Below, piece after piece: positions 17,215 to 26,937 of a stretch of DNA of 64,000 nucleotides. The notes beneath the pieces are model-generated. The model was not told the DNA's origin and made no database searches. It was given only the letters and a program-made list of their open reading frames with translations. Location of the stretch: contig NZ_JADEYS010000005.1 of the NCBI RefSeq assembly GCF_015209595.1, positions 124,001-188,000 of the forward strand, given 5' to 3'. Each line of letters starts with the position of its first letter. The stretch's first letter is position 1. This stretch comes from Pontibacterium sinense (GTDB lineage Bacteria; Pseudomonadota; Gammaproteobacteria; Pseudomonadales; Balneatricaceae). The translations under genes were made by a program, and so were the position numbers.

Positions 17215-18042
17215 ATGGCATTGATCAAAACTAAGCCGACCTCTGCTGGACGTCGTCATGTCGTTAAAGTGGTAAGTGCTGACCTTCACAAAGGTAAGCC
17301 TTACGCGCCGCTGGTTGAGAAAAAATCCAAAAGCGGTGGTCGTAACCACTACGGTCGTATCACTACTCGTCACGTAGGTGGTGGTCACAAACAGCAGTAC
17401 CGTGTTATCGATTTCCGTCGTAACAAAGATGGAATCCCAGCCGTTGTAGAGCGTCTGGAATACGATCCTAACCGTTCCGCACACATCGCTCTGTTGAAAT
17501 ACGCAGACGGTGAGCGTCGTTACATCATCGCACCTAAAGGTGTTGCTGCTGGTTCCCAGATCAAATCTGGTACTGACACTGACATCAAGCCGGGCAACTG
17601 CATGCCGTTGCGCAACATCCCTGTGGGTTCTGTTGTTCACTGCATCGAGTTGAAGCCTGGTAAAGGCGCTCAGATGGCACGTTCTGCGGGTACTTCTGCT
17701 CAGCTGGTCGCGCGTGAAGGTGCTTATGCAACTCTGCGTCTGCGTTCTGGTGAGATGCGTAAAGTCCTTGTTGACTGTCGCGCAACTCTGGGTGAAGTAA
17801 GCAACTCTGAACACTCCCTGCGTCAGCTGGGTAAAGCTGGTGCTAAGCGCTGGCGTGGTGTTCGTCCAACCGTTCGCGGTGTTGCAATGAACCCGGTTGA
17901 TCACCCACATGGTGGTGGTGAAGGTCGTACCTCTGGTGGTCGTAACCCTGTTACTCCATGGGGTGTACCAACCAAGGGTTATAAGACCCGTAAGAATAAG
18001 CGTACCGATAAATTGATCGTACGCCGTCGTCAAGCCAAATAA
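17215..18042 (+). CDS. rplB: 50S ribosomal protein L2
   Basis: 275 residues with the near-universal motif [15 protein letters not shown] close to the peptidyl transferase centre, including the conserved histidine. The N-terminus is [15 protein letters not shown]2 is required for subunit association. The start follows TAGGGG, and the gene lies between L23 and S19 as in the standard S10 operon. Confidence 0.99.
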   Translation: MALIKTKPTSAGRRHVVKVVSADLHKGKPYAPLVEKKSKSGGRNHYGRITTRHVGGGHKQQYRVIDFRRNKDGIPAVVERLEYDPNRSAHIALLKYADGERRYIIAPKGVAAGSQIKSGTDTDIKPGNCMPLRNIPVGSVVHCIELKPGKGAQMARSAGTSAQLVAREGAYATLRLRSGEMRKVLVDCRATLGEVSNSEHSLRQLGKAGAKRWRGVRPTVRGVAMNPVDHPHGGGEGRTSGGRNPVTPWGVPTKGYKTRKNKRTDKLIVRRRQAK

Positions 18043-18061
18043 TTAGGTTGAGGATACAGTT

Positions 18062-18337
18062 GTGCCACGTTCACTGAAGAAAGGTCCATTTATCGACCTT
18101 CACCTGCTGAAGAAGGTAGAGGCTGCAATTGAGAACAATGAGCGCCGTCCTATCAAGACTTGGTCTCGTCGTTCTACCGTCTTCCCGAACTTTGTCGGTT
18201 TGACGATTGCAGTACATAACGGTCGCCAGCACGTTCCAGTGTTTATCACTGAGGACATGGTCGGTCATAAACTGGGCGAGTTCGCTGCTACACGTACATA
18301 CCGTGGTCACGCAGCGGATAAGAAAGCCAAGCGATAA
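18062..18337 (+). CDS. rpsS: 30S ribosomal protein S19
   Basis: 91 residues from a GTG start ([16 protein letters not shown]) with TGAGGA upstream. The conserved [14 protein letters not shown] and [16 protein letters not shown] segments identify S19, which pairs with S13 in the 30S head and contacts the A-site finger. Confidence 0.98.
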   Translation: MPRSLKKGPFIDLHLLKKVEAAIENNERRPIKTWSRRSTVFPNFVGLTIAVHNGRQHVPVFITEDMVGHKLGEFAATRTYRGHAADKKAKR

Positions 18338-18350
18338 TAGGAGTTAGATG

Positions 18351-18680
18351 ATGGAAGTTGCCGCTAAATTGAAAGGCGCCCGCATCTCCGCTCAGAAAGC
18401 CCGTCTGGTCTGCGATCAGATCCGTGGCAAGTCTGTAGGTGAAGCTCTGGATATCCTGGCGTATAGCCCAAAAAAAGGTGCGGCGCTTGTTAAGAAAGTA
18501 CTGGAGTCTGCTATCGCGAATGCGGAGCATAACGAAGGTGCTGATATTGATGAGCTGCGCGTTTCAACTACTTTCGTTGACGAAGGTATGACTATGAAAC
18601 GCATCAAGCCGCGTGCGAAGGGTCGCGCAGATCGTATTCTGAAGCGTTCCTGCCACATCACCGTTAAAGTGGCTGACTAA
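18351..18680 (+). CDS. rplV: 50S ribosomal protein L22
   Basis: 109 residues starting [19 protein letters not shown]. Two ATG codons are adjacent; the second (18351) is preferred because it is 7 bases from TAGGAG and matches the N-terminus of relatives, but 18348 is possible. The beta-hairpin that lines the exit tunnel ends in [15 protein letters not shown], the region altered in macrolide-resistant mutants elsewhere. Confidence 0.97.
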   Translation: MEVAAKLKGARISAQKARLVCDQIRGKSVGEALDILAYSPKKGAALVKKVLESAIANAEHNEGADIDELRVSTTFVDEGMTMKRIKPRAKGRADRILKRSCHITVKVAD

Positions 18681-18702
18681 GCGACTGCTAGGAGAGTTTG
18701 TT

Positions 18703-19386
18703 ATGGGTCAGAAAGTACATCCGACCGGTATACGACTTGGTGTCGTTAAAGACCACACTTCGGTGTGGTATGCGGACAAGTCCGAATACGCAAGCAAGCT
18801 GCTGAATGACCTCGAGGTGCGTAAGTACCTGGAGAAGCAGCTCGAAAAAGCATCTGTAAGCCGCATCGAAATCGAGCGTCCTGCACAGAATGCAAAAATC
18901 ACCATTCACACTGCGCGTCCTGGCATCGTGATTGGTAAAAAAGGCGAAGATGTAGAGAAGCTGCGTAATGCTGTTTCCCAGATGATGGGCGTTCCTGTTC
19001 ACATCAACATCGAAGAAGTTCGCAAGCCTGAGCTGGACGCGAAACTGGTAGCACAGAGTGTTGCTAACCAGCTTGAGCGTCGCGTAATGTTCCGTCGCGC
19101 TATGAAGCGTGCGGTACAGAACGCTATGCGTCTGGGTGCTAAAGGCATCAAGATTCAGGTTGGCGGTCGTCTGGGTGGCGCTGAGATTGCGCGCTCTGAG
19201 TGGTATCGTGAAGGCCGTGTGCCGTTGCACACACTGCGTGCTGATATCGATTACGCTACTTATGAAGCGCACACCACATACGGTGTGATCGGCGTTAAAG
19301 TCTGGATCTTCAAAGGCGAGATTCTTGGTGGCATCGAACAGGTGCGTGCTGAGAAGAAAAATGCGCCTAAGAAGAAAGGTAAGTGA
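18703..19386 (+). CDS. rpsC: 30S ribosomal protein S3
   Basis: 227 residues: N-terminal [13 protein letters not shown], then the KH domain with the GKKG-type loop ([16 protein letters not shown]). S3 forms part of the mRNA entry channel and helicase with S4 and S5. The basic C-terminal tail ends NAPKKKGK. The start follows AGGAGAG. Confidence 0.98.
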   Translation: MGQKVHPTGIRLGVVKDHTSVWYADKSEYASKLLNDLEVRKYLEKQLEKASVSRIEIERPAQNAKITIHTARPGIVIGKKGEDVEKLRNAVSQMMGVPVHINIEEVRKPELDAKLVAQSVANQLERRVMFRRAMKRAVQNAMRLGAKGIKIQVGGRLGGAEIARSEWYREGRVPLHTLRADIDYATYEAHTTYGVIGVKVWIFKGEILGGIEQVRAEKKNAPKKKGK

Positions 19387-19397
19387 GGTAGAAGTCC

Positions 19398-19811
19398 ATG
19401 CTGCAACCTAAACGCCTTAAATACCGCAAGATGATGAAAGGCCGCAACCGCGGTCTGGCACAGCGCGGTAGTAAAGTAAGCTTCGGCGAAATCGGCCTGA
19501 AAGCTACTAGCCGTGGCCGTATCACTTCCCGTCAGATCGAGGCTGCTCGTCGTACGATGACCCGTCACGTAAAACGTGGTGGTAAGATCTGGATTCGCGT
19601 TTTCCCTGACAAGCCAATTACCTCTAAGCCTCTTGAAGTGCGTATGGGTAAAGGTAAAGGTAGTGTTGAGTACTGGGTAGCCCAGATTCAGCCAGGTAAG
19701 ATGCTGTTCGAAATGAGCGGTGTACCTGATGAGTTGGCGAATGAAGCGTTCGCGCTGGCTTCCGCTAAGCTGCCTGTTTCTACAACTGTTGTTAAGCGTA
19801 CGGTGATGTGA
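19398..19811 (+). CDS. rplP: 50S ribosomal protein L16
   Basis: 137 residues, [19 protein letters not shown]. The conserved [20 protein letters not shown] segment binds 23S rRNA near the A site, and the arginine hydroxylated in E. coli lies in this type of region. L16 is a late assembly protein. The TGA stop overlaps the rpmC ATG by one base. Confidence 0.98.
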   Translation: MLQPKRLKYRKMMKGRNRGLAQRGSKVSFGEIGLKATSRGRITSRQIEAARRTMTRHVKRGGKIWIRVFPDKPITSKPLEVRMGKGKGSVEYWVAQIQPGKMLFEMSGVPDELANEAFALASAKLPVSTTVVKRTVM

Positions 19812-20002
19812 TGAAAGCGAGCGAACTACGTGAGAAGTCCGTTGATGAGCTTCAGCAGGAACTGTTAGGTCTTCTGAAAGAGCAGTTCAATCTGCGCATG
19901 CAGAAAACCACCGGTCAGCTGGCACAAAATCACCTGTTGGGCCAAGTCCGCCGCGACATCGCTCGCGTTAAGACTTTACTCAACGAGAAGGCAGGTAACT
20001 AA
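19811..20002 (+). CDS. rpmC: 50S ribosomal protein L29
   Basis: 63 residues starting [18 protein letters not shown], the same length as in E. coli. The ATG at 19811 overlaps the rplP stop (TGATG); a GTG one codon upstream is less likely. L29 is a small helical protein beside the tunnel exit. Confidence 0.96.
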   Translation: MKASELREKSVDELQQELLGLLKEQFNLRMQKTTGQLAQNHLLGQVRRDIARVKTLLNEKAGN

Positions 20003-20004
20003 GA

Positions 20005-20268
20005 ATGAGCGCAGAAAAACGTACTCGTACTGTTACTGGCCGCGTTGTCAGTGACAAGATGGATAAAACCATCACAGTTATGGTAGAGCGTAAAGAGAAG
20101 CATCCGATTTACGGAAAATTCATGAAACGTTCCACCAAACTGCACGCTCACGATGAGAAAAACGAGTGTCAGCAGGGGGATCTGGTAACCATCGCGGAAA
20201 CCCGTCCTCACTCCAAGTCTAAAACTTGGGCACTGGTTCGTATTGAAGAGCGCGCAGCGAAGGTGTAA
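20005..20268 (+). CDS. rpsQ: 30S ribosomal protein S17
   Basis: 87 residues with the OB-fold signature [20 protein letters not shown] and the [13 protein letters not shown] stretch. S17 is a primary 16S rRNA-binding protein. It is the last gene of the S10 operon; only a 75-base spacer separates it from rplN. Confidence 0.97.
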   Translation: MSAEKRTRTVTGRVVSDKMDKTITVMVERKEKHPIYGKFMKRSTKLHAHDEKNECQQGDLVTIAETRPHSKSKTWALVRIEERAAKV

Positions 20269-20295
20269 TATACGCACCCTCGCTCCAATTGTCGG

Positions 20296-20316
20296 CTCGT
20301 TGCTTCTGGCGACGAG
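20296..20316 (+). other. Hairpin in the rpsQ-rplN spacer
   Basis: CTCGTTGC (20296-20303) pairs with GCGACGAG (20309-20316), one G-T pair, loop TTCTG. No T tract follows, so it is probably an mRNA-processing or stabilising structure at the S10/spc boundary, not a terminator. Confidence 0.35.
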
Positions 20317-20343
20317 TCTTACACAGAGTTTGTGGAGTAGACC

Positions 20344-20712
20344 ATGATTCAAACTGAATCTATGCTTGATGTCGCTGATAACAGCGGTGCTAAGCGTGTG
20401 CAGTGTATTAAGGTCCTAGGCGGTTCTCACCGTCGTTACGCAAGCGTCGGTGACGTTATTAAAGTTACCGTCAAGGAAGCAATTCCGCGTGGCAAAGTGA
20501 AGAAAGGTCAGGTCCTGAAGGCTGTTGTGGTACGTACCCGTAAGGGTGTTCGTCGTCCAGACGGCTCAGTAATCCGCTTTGATACTAACTCAGCGGTGTT
20601 GCTGAACGCTAGCGATGCACCTATCGGTACTCGTATCTTTGGCCCAGTAACGCGTGAACTTCGTTCTGAGAAGTTCATGAAAATCGTTTCCCTGGCGCCT
20701 GAAGTGCTGTAA
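20344..20712 (+). CDS. rplN: 50S ribosomal protein L14
   Basis: 122 residues, [19 protein letters not shown], with the conserved [21 protein letters not shown]14 lies at the intersubunit face and is the target of the silencing factor RsfS. It is the first gene of the spc operon; two hairpins separate it from rplX. Confidence 0.99.
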   Translation: MIQTESMLDVADNSGAKRVQCIKVLGGSHRRYASVGDVIKVTVKEAIPRGKVKKGQVLKAVVVRTRKGVRRPDGSVIRFDTNSAVLLNASDAPIGTRIFGPVTRELRSEKFMKIVSLAPEVL

Positions 20713-20742
20713 AGATCAAACTCCAAGTAGTTTGATTTATGT

Positions 20743-20776
20743 AAAAACGCTAACGCCGAGAGGCGTTGGCGTTTTT
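20743..20776 (+). terminator. Terminator-like hairpin inside the spc operon (rplN-rplX)
   Basis: A 15-bp stem, 20743-20757 with 20762-20776, capped by GAGA and flanked by A5 and T5. A smaller 8-bp hairpin, 20715-20722 with 20729-20736, precedes it. By sequence it is as good as the true terminators in this window, but the downstream genes must be expressed, so it is probably an attenuator or processing site. Confidence 0.6.
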
Positions 20777-20808
20777 GAGCATGAGAAGGACGTAGGAAAG
20801 AGGTATTT

Positions 20809-21123
20809 ATGCTTAAAATTAGACGTGAAGACGAAGTTATCGTCATCGCAGGAAAAGACAAAGGCAAGCGTGGCAAAGTCATGCGTGTCCTGGATAACGG
20901 TCGTGTGATCGTATCCGGTATCAACATGGTGAAGAAACACACCAAACCTAACCCAATGCTGGGTCAGGCTGGCGGCATCGTAGAAAAAGAAGCGGCTCTG
21001 GCTGTTTCTAACGTTGCTATCTTCAACCCTCAGACGGGCAAAGGCGATCGCGTTGGCTTCAAGATTCTTGAAGACGGTACTAAGACGCGCATCTTCAAGT
21101 CCTCTGGCGAAGCGATCAGCTAA
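20809..21123 (+). CDS. rplX: 50S ribosomal protein L24
   Basis: 104 residues with the KOW motif near the N-terminus ([20 protein letters not shown]). L24 initiates 50S assembly and sits at the tunnel exit. The start ATG at 20809 follows AAAGAGG. Upstream is the strong hairpin at 20743-20776, so L24 and everything after it depend on read-through or an unseen promoter. Confidence 0.97.
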   Translation: MLKIRREDEVIVIAGKDKGKRGKVMRVLDNGRVIVSGINMVKKHTKPNPMLGQAGGIVEKEAALAVSNVAIFNPQTGKGDRVGFKILEDGTKTRIFKSSGEAIS

Positions 21124-21137
21124 GGGGAATTGTTGAT

Positions 21138-21677
21138 ATGTCTAGATTGAAAGCGCTTTATAAAGATTCTGTTCAGCAGCAGCTGAAAGAAGAGCTGTCC
21201 AGCCCGAACATCATGGCTGTGCCTCGTTTGACCAAAATCACTCTGAACATGGGTGTGGGTGAAGCATTGGGCGATAAGAAACTGCTGGATTTTGCAGTTG
21301 CTGATATGACAAAAATCGCCGGTCAGAAGCCAGTAGTTACTCTGGCTCGTAAATCTATCGCGGGCTTTAAAGTTCGTGAGGGTTGGCCGATCGGTTGTAA
21401 AGTTACCCTGCGCGGCGAGCGTATGTGGGAATTCCTGGATCGCATGGTAGATATCTCTATCCCGCGTATCCGTGACTTCCGTGGCCTGAATCCGAAATCT
21501 TTCGACGGTCGTGGTAACTACAGCATGGGTGTTAAAGAGCAGATTATCTTCCCTGAGATCGAGTACGACAAGGTTGATAAGCTGCGTGGTATGGATATTA
21601 CCATCACCACGACTGCTCGTGACAATGATGAGGGTCGCGCCTTGCTGGCTGCCCTAGGCTTCCCATTTAAGAAGTGA
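21138..21677 (+). CDS. rplE: 50S ribosomal protein L5
   Basis: 179 residues, with [19 protein letters not shown] and the [20 protein letters not shown] region. L5 binds 5S rRNA and contacts P-site tRNA. In E. coli, S8 represses the spc operon at the start of this gene. The spacer here is only 14 bases, so any S8 site would include coding sequence. Confidence 0.98.
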   Translation: MSRLKALYKDSVQQQLKEELSSPNIMAVPRLTKITLNMGVGEALGDKKLLDFAVADMTKIAGQKPVVTLARKSIAGFKVREGWPIGCKVTLRGERMWEFLDRMVDISIPRIRDFRGLNPKSFDGRGNYSMGVKEQIIFPEIEYDKVDKLRGMDITITTTARDNDEGRALLAALGFPFKK

Positions 21678-21689
21678 TAGGGGTATATC

Positions 21690-21995
21690 ATGGCTAAAGA
21701 ATCTATGAAGGCACGCGAAGCTAAGCGTGCAAAAACAGTTGCTCAGTTCGCTGAAAAGCGTGCTGCACTGAAAGCAATCATCCTGAGCGCTACTGCATCT
21801 GAAGATGAGCGTTGGGAAGCACAAGTTGCGCTGCAGAAATTGCCGCGTGATGCGAGCCCTTCTCGTCAACAGCGCCGCTGTCAGGTTACAGGTCGTCCAC
21901 ATGCGGTTTACCGCAAGTTTGGCCTGTGCCGCAACCAGTTGCGTGAAGCCGCTATGCGCGGTGACGTGCCGGGTCTGAAAAAGGCTAGCTGGTAA
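21690..21995 (+). CDS. rpsN: 30S ribosomal protein S14 (zinc-independent type)
   Basis: 101 residues, the long zinc-free form: the C-terminal [20 protein letters not shown] segment lacks the paired CxxC motifs of the zinc-binding version. S14 is a late-assembly 30S head protein near the A site. Confidence 0.97.
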   Translation: MAKESMKAREAKRAKTVAQFAEKRAALKAIILSATASEDERWEAQVALQKLPRDASPSRQQRRCQVTGRPHAVYRKFGLCRNQLREAAMRGDVPGLKKASW

Positions 21996-22076
21996 TCAGC
22001 TAGTTTCATGGTAAGCGCGACGGACAGGGCCTGAAAGGGCTACCGGGTCGCGCTGCACAACGAGGAAGTAAAAAGC

Positions 22077-22469
22077 ATGAGCATGCAAGATACACTCGCG
22101 GATATGTTCACTCGTATCCGTAACGGTCACATGGCTGAAAAGCAGGCCGTATCCATGCCGTCTTCCAAAATGAAGGTTTCCGTAGCTAAGGTGCTGCAGG
22201 ACGAAGGTTATATCGCTGACTTCTCTTTAGAAGAAGGTGTTAAACCTGTTCTGACCTTGGAACTGAAATACTTCGAAGGTAAGGCGGTTATCGAAGAGAT
22301 CAAACGCGTAAGCCGTCCTGGTCTACGTATCTATAAAGGCGCTACTGAGCTGCCTAAGGTACGTGGCGGACTGGGCGTAGCTATCGTCTCTACGAGCAAA
22401 GGTGTCATGACTGATCGCGCAGCACGTTCTGCAGGCGTCGGTGGCGAAGTAATCTGCACGGTATTCTAA
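22077..22469 (+). CDS. rpsH: 30S ribosomal protein S8
   Basis: 130 residues starting [17 protein letters not shown], with the conserved end [13 protein letters not shown]. The ATG at 22077 follows GAGGAAG by 8 bases. S8 is a primary 16S rRNA binder and, in E. coli, the spc operon repressor. The spacer upstream carries an inverted repeat AGCGCGAC (22014-22021) with GTCGCGCT (22047-22054). Confidence 0.98.
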   Translation: MSMQDTLADMFTRIRNGHMAEKQAVSMPSSKMKVSVAKVLQDEGYIADFSLEEGVKPVLTLELKYFEGKAVIEEIKRVSRPGLRIYKGATELPKVRGGLGVAIVSTSKGVMTDRAARSAGVGGEVICTVF

Positions 22470-22480
22470 GAGGATTTCCA

Positions 22481-23014
22481 ATGTCTCGTATTGCGAAAAA
22501 CCCGATTGCTGTACCGGCAGGTGTTGAGCTGAAAATCGACGGCCAGACAGTCAATGTAAAAGGTAAAAACGGTCAGCTGAGCATTGATGTTCATGCGACT
22601 GTAGAGATTCAGCAGGGCGAAGAAGGCCTGACGTTTGCGGGCCGTGACGGTTCCAAACAGTCTACCGCTCTGGCTGGTACTAGCCGCGCGCTGATCAACA
22701 ACATGGTTGTTGGTGTAAACGAAGGCTTCAAGAAAACTCTGCTGCTGCAGGGTGTTGGTTACCGTGCAGCTGTAAGCGGTAACACTTTGAACCTGACGCT
22801 GGGCTTCTCTCACCCGATCGATTATGAACTGCCTGAAGGTATCAAGGCTGAAGTACAGGGTCAGACAACTGTTGTTATCAGCGGTATTGATAAGCAGACT
22901 GTCGGCCAGGTAGCGGCTGAGGTGCGTGGCTTCCGTCCACCAGAACCTTATAAAGGTAAAGGTGTTCGCTACGCTGATGAATATGTTCGCCGTAAAGAAG
23001 CGAAGAAAAAATAA
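22481..23014 (+). CDS. rplF: 50S ribosomal protein L6
   Basis: 177 residues made of two repeated alpha/beta domains, with the signature [20 protein letters not shown] at the C-terminus. L6 stabilises the sarcin-ricin loop region, where elongation factors bind. Confidence 0.98.
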   Translation: MSRIAKNPIAVPAGVELKIDGQTVNVKGKNGQLSIDVHATVEIQQGEEGLTFAGRDGSKQSTALAGTSRALINNMVVGVNEGFKKTLLLQGVGYRAAVSGNTLNLTLGFSHPIDYELPEGIKAEVQGQTTVVISGIDKQTVGQVAAEVRGFRPPEPYKGKGVRYADEYVRRKEAKKK

Positions 23015-23027
23015 GTAGGGCAGAATC

Positions 23028-23378
23028 ATGAACGCTAAGAAACAAGCTCGTGTTCGTCGTGCGCGCCGTTCTCGCCTGAAAATGCGTGAGCTGGGTGCTG
23101 CGCGTTTGTGCGTAAACCGCACACCGCGTCACATCTACGCGCAGGTTATTACTGCTGATGGTGCTACCGTTGTTGCGGCTGCGTCCACAGTAGAAAAAGA
23201 ACTGCGTGAATCCACTACCGGTAACGTCTCAGCTGCTGAAAAAGTAGGTGAGCTGATCGCATCTCGTGCGAAAGAAGCCGGTGTTACTAAAGTTGCTTTT
23301 GACCGCTCTGGTTTTAAATACCATGGCCGTGTTAAGGCACTCGCTGACGCAGCCCGTGAAGGCGGCCTGGAATTCTAA
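23028..23378 (+). CDS. rplR: 50S ribosomal protein L18
   Basis: 116 residues: a basic N-terminus ([20 protein letters not shown]) followed by [16 protein letters not shown] and the C-terminal [20 protein letters not shown]. It binds 5S rRNA together with L5. Confidence 0.98.
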   Translation: MNAKKQARVRRARRSRLKMRELGAARLCVNRTPRHIYAQVITADGATVVAAASTVEKELRESTTGNVSAAEKVGELIASRAKEAGVTKVAFDRSGFKYHGRVKALADAAREGGLEF

Positions 23379-23389
23379 AGGGGTCGAAA

Positions 23390-23890
23390 ATGGCAAATCA
23401 CGAACAGAAAGACGGTGACCTGCAGGAAAAACTGGTTCAGGTTAACCGTGTCGCTAAAGTGGTTAAGGGTGGTCGTATCTTCGGTTTCACCGCTCTGACT
23501 GTAGTTGGCGATGGTAACGGCCGTGTAGGTTTCGGTCGTGGTAAAGCACGTGAAGTACCTGTTGCTATTCAGAAAGCAATGGATCAGGCACGTCGCAACA
23601 TGGTTCAGGTTGACCTGAACGGTGACACTCTGCAGTACCCTGTGAAAGCACGTCACGGTGCTTCCAAGGTATACATGCAGCCTGCTTCCCAGGGTACTGG
23701 TGTAATTGCAGGTGGTGCAATGCGTTCCGTACTGGAACTGGCAGGTGTACATAACGTACTGGCGAAGTGCTACGGCTCTACTAATCCGGTTAACGTTGTT
23801 CGCGCGACCATCAAAGGTCTGGCAGCAATGCATTCTCCGGAAGATGTGGCAGCTAAACGTGGCAAGTCTGTAGACGATATCCTGGGGTAA
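23390..23890 (+). CDS. rpsE: 30S ribosomal protein S5
   Basis: 166 residues: the dsRNA-binding-like N-terminal domain contains [20 protein letters not shown], followed by [16 protein letters not shown]. It lies at the mRNA entry and affects decoding fidelity; the spectinomycin-contact loop region is wild type in appearance. Confidence 0.98.
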   Translation: MANHEQKDGDLQEKLVQVNRVAKVVKGGRIFGFTALTVVGDGNGRVGFGRGKAREVPVAIQKAMDQARRNMVQVDLNGDTLQYPVKARHGASKVYMQPASQGTGVIAGGAMRSVLELAGVHNVLAKCYGSTNPVNVVRATIKGLAAMHSPEDVAAKRGKSVDDILG

Positions 23891-23896
23891 TCGATA

Positions 23897-24079
23897 ATGG
23901 CTAGCACTGTAAAAGTTACACTGGTTCGTAGCCCTATCGGTATCCTGCCTAAGCACAAATTGTGCCTGAAGGGTCTGGGTCTGCGCCGTATTGGCCACAC
24001 AGTTGAAGTAGAAGATACTCCATCTGTCCGTGGCATGATCAACAAAGTCAACTACATGCTGAATGTAGAAGGCGAGTAA
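23897..24079 (+). CDS. rpmD: 50S ribosomal protein L30
   Basis: 60 residues, [17 protein letters not shown] with the later [11 protein letters not shown]. It is a small globular protein at the 50S surface, found in its standard place between S5 and L15. Confidence 0.97.
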   Translation: MASTVKVTLVRSPIGILPKHKLCLKGLGLRRIGHTVEVEDTPSVRGMINKVNYMLNVEGE

Positions 24080-24093
24080 GGGGAGTTCGTCAC

Positions 24094-24528
24094 ATGCGTC
24101 TGAACACTCTGAGCCCTGCTGAAGGCTCCAAGCACGCACCGAAACGCGTCGGTCGTGGTATTGGTTCCGGTCTGGGTAAGACTTGTGGCCGTGGTCACAA
24201 AGGTCAGAAATCCCGCTCCGGCGGTTCCGTAAGACCTGGTTTTGAAGGCGGTCAGATGCCTTTGCAGCGTCGTCTGCCAAAATTTGGTTTTACTTCCCGT
24301 AAAGCACGTTACGTAGCAGAAATTCGTCTGAACGAATTGGCTGGCGTAAATGCTGACGTTATTGATCTGGCTGCTCTGAAAGAAGCAGACATCATTAAGC
24401 AAGAGATCAAAGTTGCTAAAGTGATTCTGTCCGGCGAGATCAACAAAGCTGTCACCATTAAAGGTCTTAAAGCGACCAAAGGTGCACAGGCTGCAATCGA
24501 AGCTGCGGGCGGCAAAGTCGAGGCGTAA
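24094..24528 (+). CDS. rplO: 50S ribosomal protein L15
   Basis: 144 residues with the Gly/Arg-rich N-terminal extension ([20 protein letters not shown]) that threads into 23S rRNA, and the LPKFGF segment. The TAA stop abuts the secY ATG with no spacer. Confidence 0.98.
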   Translation: MRLNTLSPAEGSKHAPKRVGRGIGSGLGKTCGRGHKGQKSRSGGSVRPGFEGGQMPLQRRLPKFGFTSRKARYVAEIRLNELAGVNADVIDLAALKEADIIKQEIKVAKVILSGEINKAVTIKGLKATKGAQAAIEAAGGKVEA

Positions 24529-25857
24529 ATGGCTAAGCAAGGACCAGTACCAGCAGGCAACCAGAGCGGACTTGGCGAGCTAAAGTCTCGTTTATTGTTC
24601 GTGATTTTGGCGATTGTTGTATACCGTATCGGTGCGCATATACCGGTACCGGGCATCAACCCAGATCGTCTTGCTGCGTTGTTTGATCAGAATCAGGGAA
24701 CAATCCTGAGTCTCTTTAATATGTTCTCCGGTGGTGCGTTGGAGCGAATGAGTATCCTCGCACTGGGCATCATGCCGTACATCTCTGCATCGATTATCAT
24801 GCAGCTGATGACGGTGGTAAGTCCGACACTGGAACAACTGAAGAAAGAAGGCGAATCAGGTCGTCGCAAGATTAACCAGTACACCCGTTACGGGACGGTT
24901 ATTCTGGCGACTGTTCAGTCTTTTGGTATGGCCGTTGGCCTTGCTAATCAGGGTATTGCATTCACCGCGGATGCCAGCTTCTACTTTGTAGCGGTTGTGA
25001 CATTGGTGTCTGGTGCGGTCTTCCTGATGTGGCTGGGCGAGCAGGTAACCGAAAGAGGTATCGGTAACGGTATCTCCATTTTGATCTTTGCCGGTATTGT
25101 GGCTGGATTGCCTGGTGCAATCGGTCAGTCCTTTGAATCAGCACGTCAGGGTGACTTGAATATTCTGGCGTTGCTGGCCATCGCTGTACTGGCGGTCGCG
25201 ACTGTTGGTTTTGTAGTGTTTATGGAGCGCGGTCAACGCCGTATCACCATAAACTATGCAAAACGTCAGCAGGGGCGTCGCGTGTATGCGGCACAGTCCA
25301 GTCATTTGCCTCTGAAGGTGAATATGGCCGGGGTGATTCCGCCGATCTTTGCATCTAGCATTTTGCTGTTCCCTGCCTCTATCGGCCAATGGTTTGGTCA
25401 GTCTGAAGGTATGGAATGGCTACAGGATGTTGCGCTGGCGCTGGGACCAGGTCAGCCGTTGTATATCCTGTTATTTGCGATTGCGATCATTTTCTTCTGC
25501 TATTTCTATACGGCGATTGTTTTCAATCCTCGTGACGTAGCAGATAACCTGAAAAAATCAGGTGCCTTTATTCCGGGGATTCGTCCTGGGGAACAGTCAG
25601 CGCGTTACATTGATACCGTGCTGAGCCGACTGACGTTGTTCGGGGCCTTGTACATCACTGCTGTGTCACTTATGCCACAGGCTTTGGTAGTTGCATGGAA
25701 CATCCCGTTCTACTTCGGTGGTACGTCCCTGCTGATCGTTGTTGTCGTCGTGATGGACTTCATGGCGCAGGTGCAATCGCACCTCATGTCGCATCAGTAC
25801 GAATCTCTGATGAAGAAATCTAATCTCAAAGGTGGCGGCGCAGGAATGATGCGCTAA
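24529..25857 (+). CDS. secY: Protein translocase subunit SecY
   Basis: 442 residues with ten predicted membrane segments. The plug/pore region after TM1 ([17 protein letters not shown]) and the cytoplasmic C5 loop ([15 protein letters not shown]) that contacts SecA and ribosomes are intact. SecY is the channel of the SecYEG translocon. The ATG follows the rplO stop directly; its Shine-Dalgarno GAGG lies in the last codons of rplO. The spc-operon position is standard. Confidence 0.99.
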   Translation: MAKQGPVPAGNQSGLGELKSRLLFVILAIVVYRIGAHIPVPGINPDRLAALFDQNQGTILSLFNMFSGGALERMSILALGIMPYISASIIMQLMTVVSPTLEQLKKEGESGRRKINQYTRYGTVILATVQSFGMAVGLANQGIAFTADASFYFVAVVTLVSGAVFLMWLGEQVTERGIGNGISILIFAGIVAGLPGAIGQSFESARQGDLNILALLAIAVLAVATVGFVVFMERGQRRITINYAKRQQGRRVYAAQSSHLPLKVNMAGVIPPIFASSILLFPASIGQWFGQSEGMEWLQDVALALGPGQPLYILLFAIAIIFFCYFYTAIVFNPRDVADNLKKSGAFIPGIRPGEQSARYIDTVLSRLTLFGALYITAVSLMPQALVVAWNIPFYFGGTSLLIVVVVVMDFMAQVQSHLMSHQYESLMKKSNLKGGGAGMMR

Positions 25858-25877
25858 GCACGCCAAAGGAGTAGATC

Positions 25878-25994
25878 ATGAAAGTACGTGCGTCTGTTAA
25901 GAAGATCTGCCGTAATTGCAAAATCGTTCGTCGTAACGGTTCTGTGCGTGTGATCTGTAAAGTAGAGCCGCGTCACAAGCAGCGTCAGGGTTAA
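25878..25994 (+). CDS. rpmJ: 50S ribosomal protein L36 (zinc-ribbon form)
   Basis: 38 codons starting [19 protein letters not shown]. The four zinc ligands (CRNC, then the later C and H of VICKVEPRH) are present, so this is the C+ paralogue. AAAGGAG lies 7-9 bases upstream. It is the last gene of the spc operon, followed by a small hairpin and the alpha operon promoter. Confidence 0.96.
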   Translation: MKVRASVKKICRNCKIVRRNGSVRVICKVEPRHKQRQG

Positions 25995-26004
25995 TTTACC
26001 CTGA
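25985..26004 (+). other. Hairpin at the end of the spc operon
   Basis: TCAGGGT (25985-25991, overlapping the rpmJ stop) pairs with ACCCTGA (25998-26004). No T tract follows, so it is at most a weak terminator or a 3'-end stabiliser. Confidence 0.4.
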
Positions 26005-26029
26005 TAATTGAAGTGTAGGGCGTGCATCC

Positions 26030-26058
26030 TTGATTTAATTTTGATCAGGGTGTATTAT
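26030..26058 (+). promoter_or_regulatory. Predicted alpha operon promoter
   Basis: TTGATT (26030-26035), 17-base spacer, TATTAT (26053-26058), then the GC-rich discriminator TGCGCGCC, typical of promoters subject to stringent control. Transcription would start near 26065, giving a leader of about 83 bases to rpsM. Confidence 0.65.
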
Positions 26059-26062
26059 TGCG

Positions 26063-26150
26063 CGCCTTCCACGAACTAACGAGTTTTCGGTTCCTAGCCT
26101 CAACGTATAAAACAGAAGGCGAAAGAACCCCAATTGGAGTAAATAGAATG
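26063..26150 (+). promoter_or_regulatory. Alpha operon leader with pseudoknot-like fold (S4 target)
   Basis: CGCCTTC (26063-26069) pairs with GAAGGCG (26115-26121). GGTTC in the enclosed loop (26089-26093) can pair with GAACC (26125-26129) just after the stem, forming an H-type pseudoknot before GGAG (26136-26139) and the rpsM ATG. The E. coli alpha operon leader is a pseudoknot bound by S4; the same mode is inferred here. Confidence 0.6.
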
Positions 26151-26504
26151 GCCCGTATAGCTGGAGTCAATATCCCTGACAATAAGCATGCGGTAATTTC
26201 TTTGACTTACATTTACGGGATTGGCCGTACTACGGCGCAGAGCATCTGCGACGCTTGTGGCATTGCTACAAGTACTAAGATCGCTGACCTGACTGATGAG
26301 CAGCTGGATAATGTTCGTGGTGAAATTTCCAAGCTGACTGTCGAAGGCGACCTGCGTCGTGAAGTTTCCATGAACATCAAGCGTCTGATGGACCTTGGCT
26401 GTTTTCGTGGTCTTCGTCACCGCCGTAATCTCCCGGTACGTGGGCAGCGTAGCAAAACCAATGCACGCACTCGTAAAGGCCCACGTAAGCCGATCCGTAA
26501 GTAA
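26148..26504 (+). CDS. rpsM: 30S ribosomal protein S13
   Basis: 118 residues starting [19 protein letters not shown]. The start at 26148 is set by family alignment and by GGAG 8 bases upstream; the frame is open further upstream (to 26058), but that stretch is leader. The helix-hairpin and the basic C-terminal tail ([12 protein letters not shown]) that contacts P-site tRNA are intact. Confidence 0.97.
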   Translation: MARIAGVNIPDNKHAVISLTYIYGIGRTTAQSICDACGIATSTKIADLTDEQLDNVRGEISKLTVEGDLRREVSMNIKRLMDLGCFRGLRHRRNLPVRGQRSKTNARTRKGPRKPIRK

Positions 26505-26529
26505 GTGGTAAGCGATAGGAATTCCCAAT

Positions 26530-26919
26530 ATGGCTAAGCCAGGTAATCGCACACGCAAAAAGGTTAAAAAGCAGGTAGCTGACGGGTTCGCCCACATTCA
26601 CGCCTCTTTTAACAACACGATCATTACTATTACTGATCGTCAGGGCAACGCTCTGTCATGGGCAACTGCAGGTGGCTCCGGCTTCCGTGGTTCCCGCAAG
26701 AGCACCCCGTTCGCCGCTCAGGTAGCTGCTGAGCGTGCTGGTCAGGCCGCACTTGAGTATGGCCTGAAAAACCTCGACGTATTTGTTAAGGGACCTGGTC
26801 CCGGTCGCGAATCTGCAGTACGTGCATTGAATGCATGTGGCTACAAGATCGCTAACATCACCGACGTGACGCCAATCCCTCACAATGGTTGCCGTCCGCC
26901 GAAGAAACGTCGCGTTTAA
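26530..26919 (+). CDS. rpsK: 30S ribosomal protein S11
   Basis: 129 residues with the hallmark [19 protein letters not shown] and the C-terminal [17 protein letters not shown]11 lies on the 30S platform and helps form the mRNA exit site. Confidence 0.98.
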   Translation: MAKPGNRTRKKVKKQVADGFAHIHASFNNTIITITDRQGNALSWATAGGSGFRGSRKSTPFAAQVAAERAGQAALEYGLKNLDVFVKGPGPGRESAVRALNACGYKIANITDVTPIPHNGCRPPKKRRV

Positions 26920-26937
26920 TCTGGAGACAGTAAAAAA

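Noticed and set aside
26058-26147. N-terminal extension of S13 from the upstream in-frame ATG
   Set aside because: The extra 30 residues have no counterpart in the S13 family, and the stretch is explained by the structured leader.
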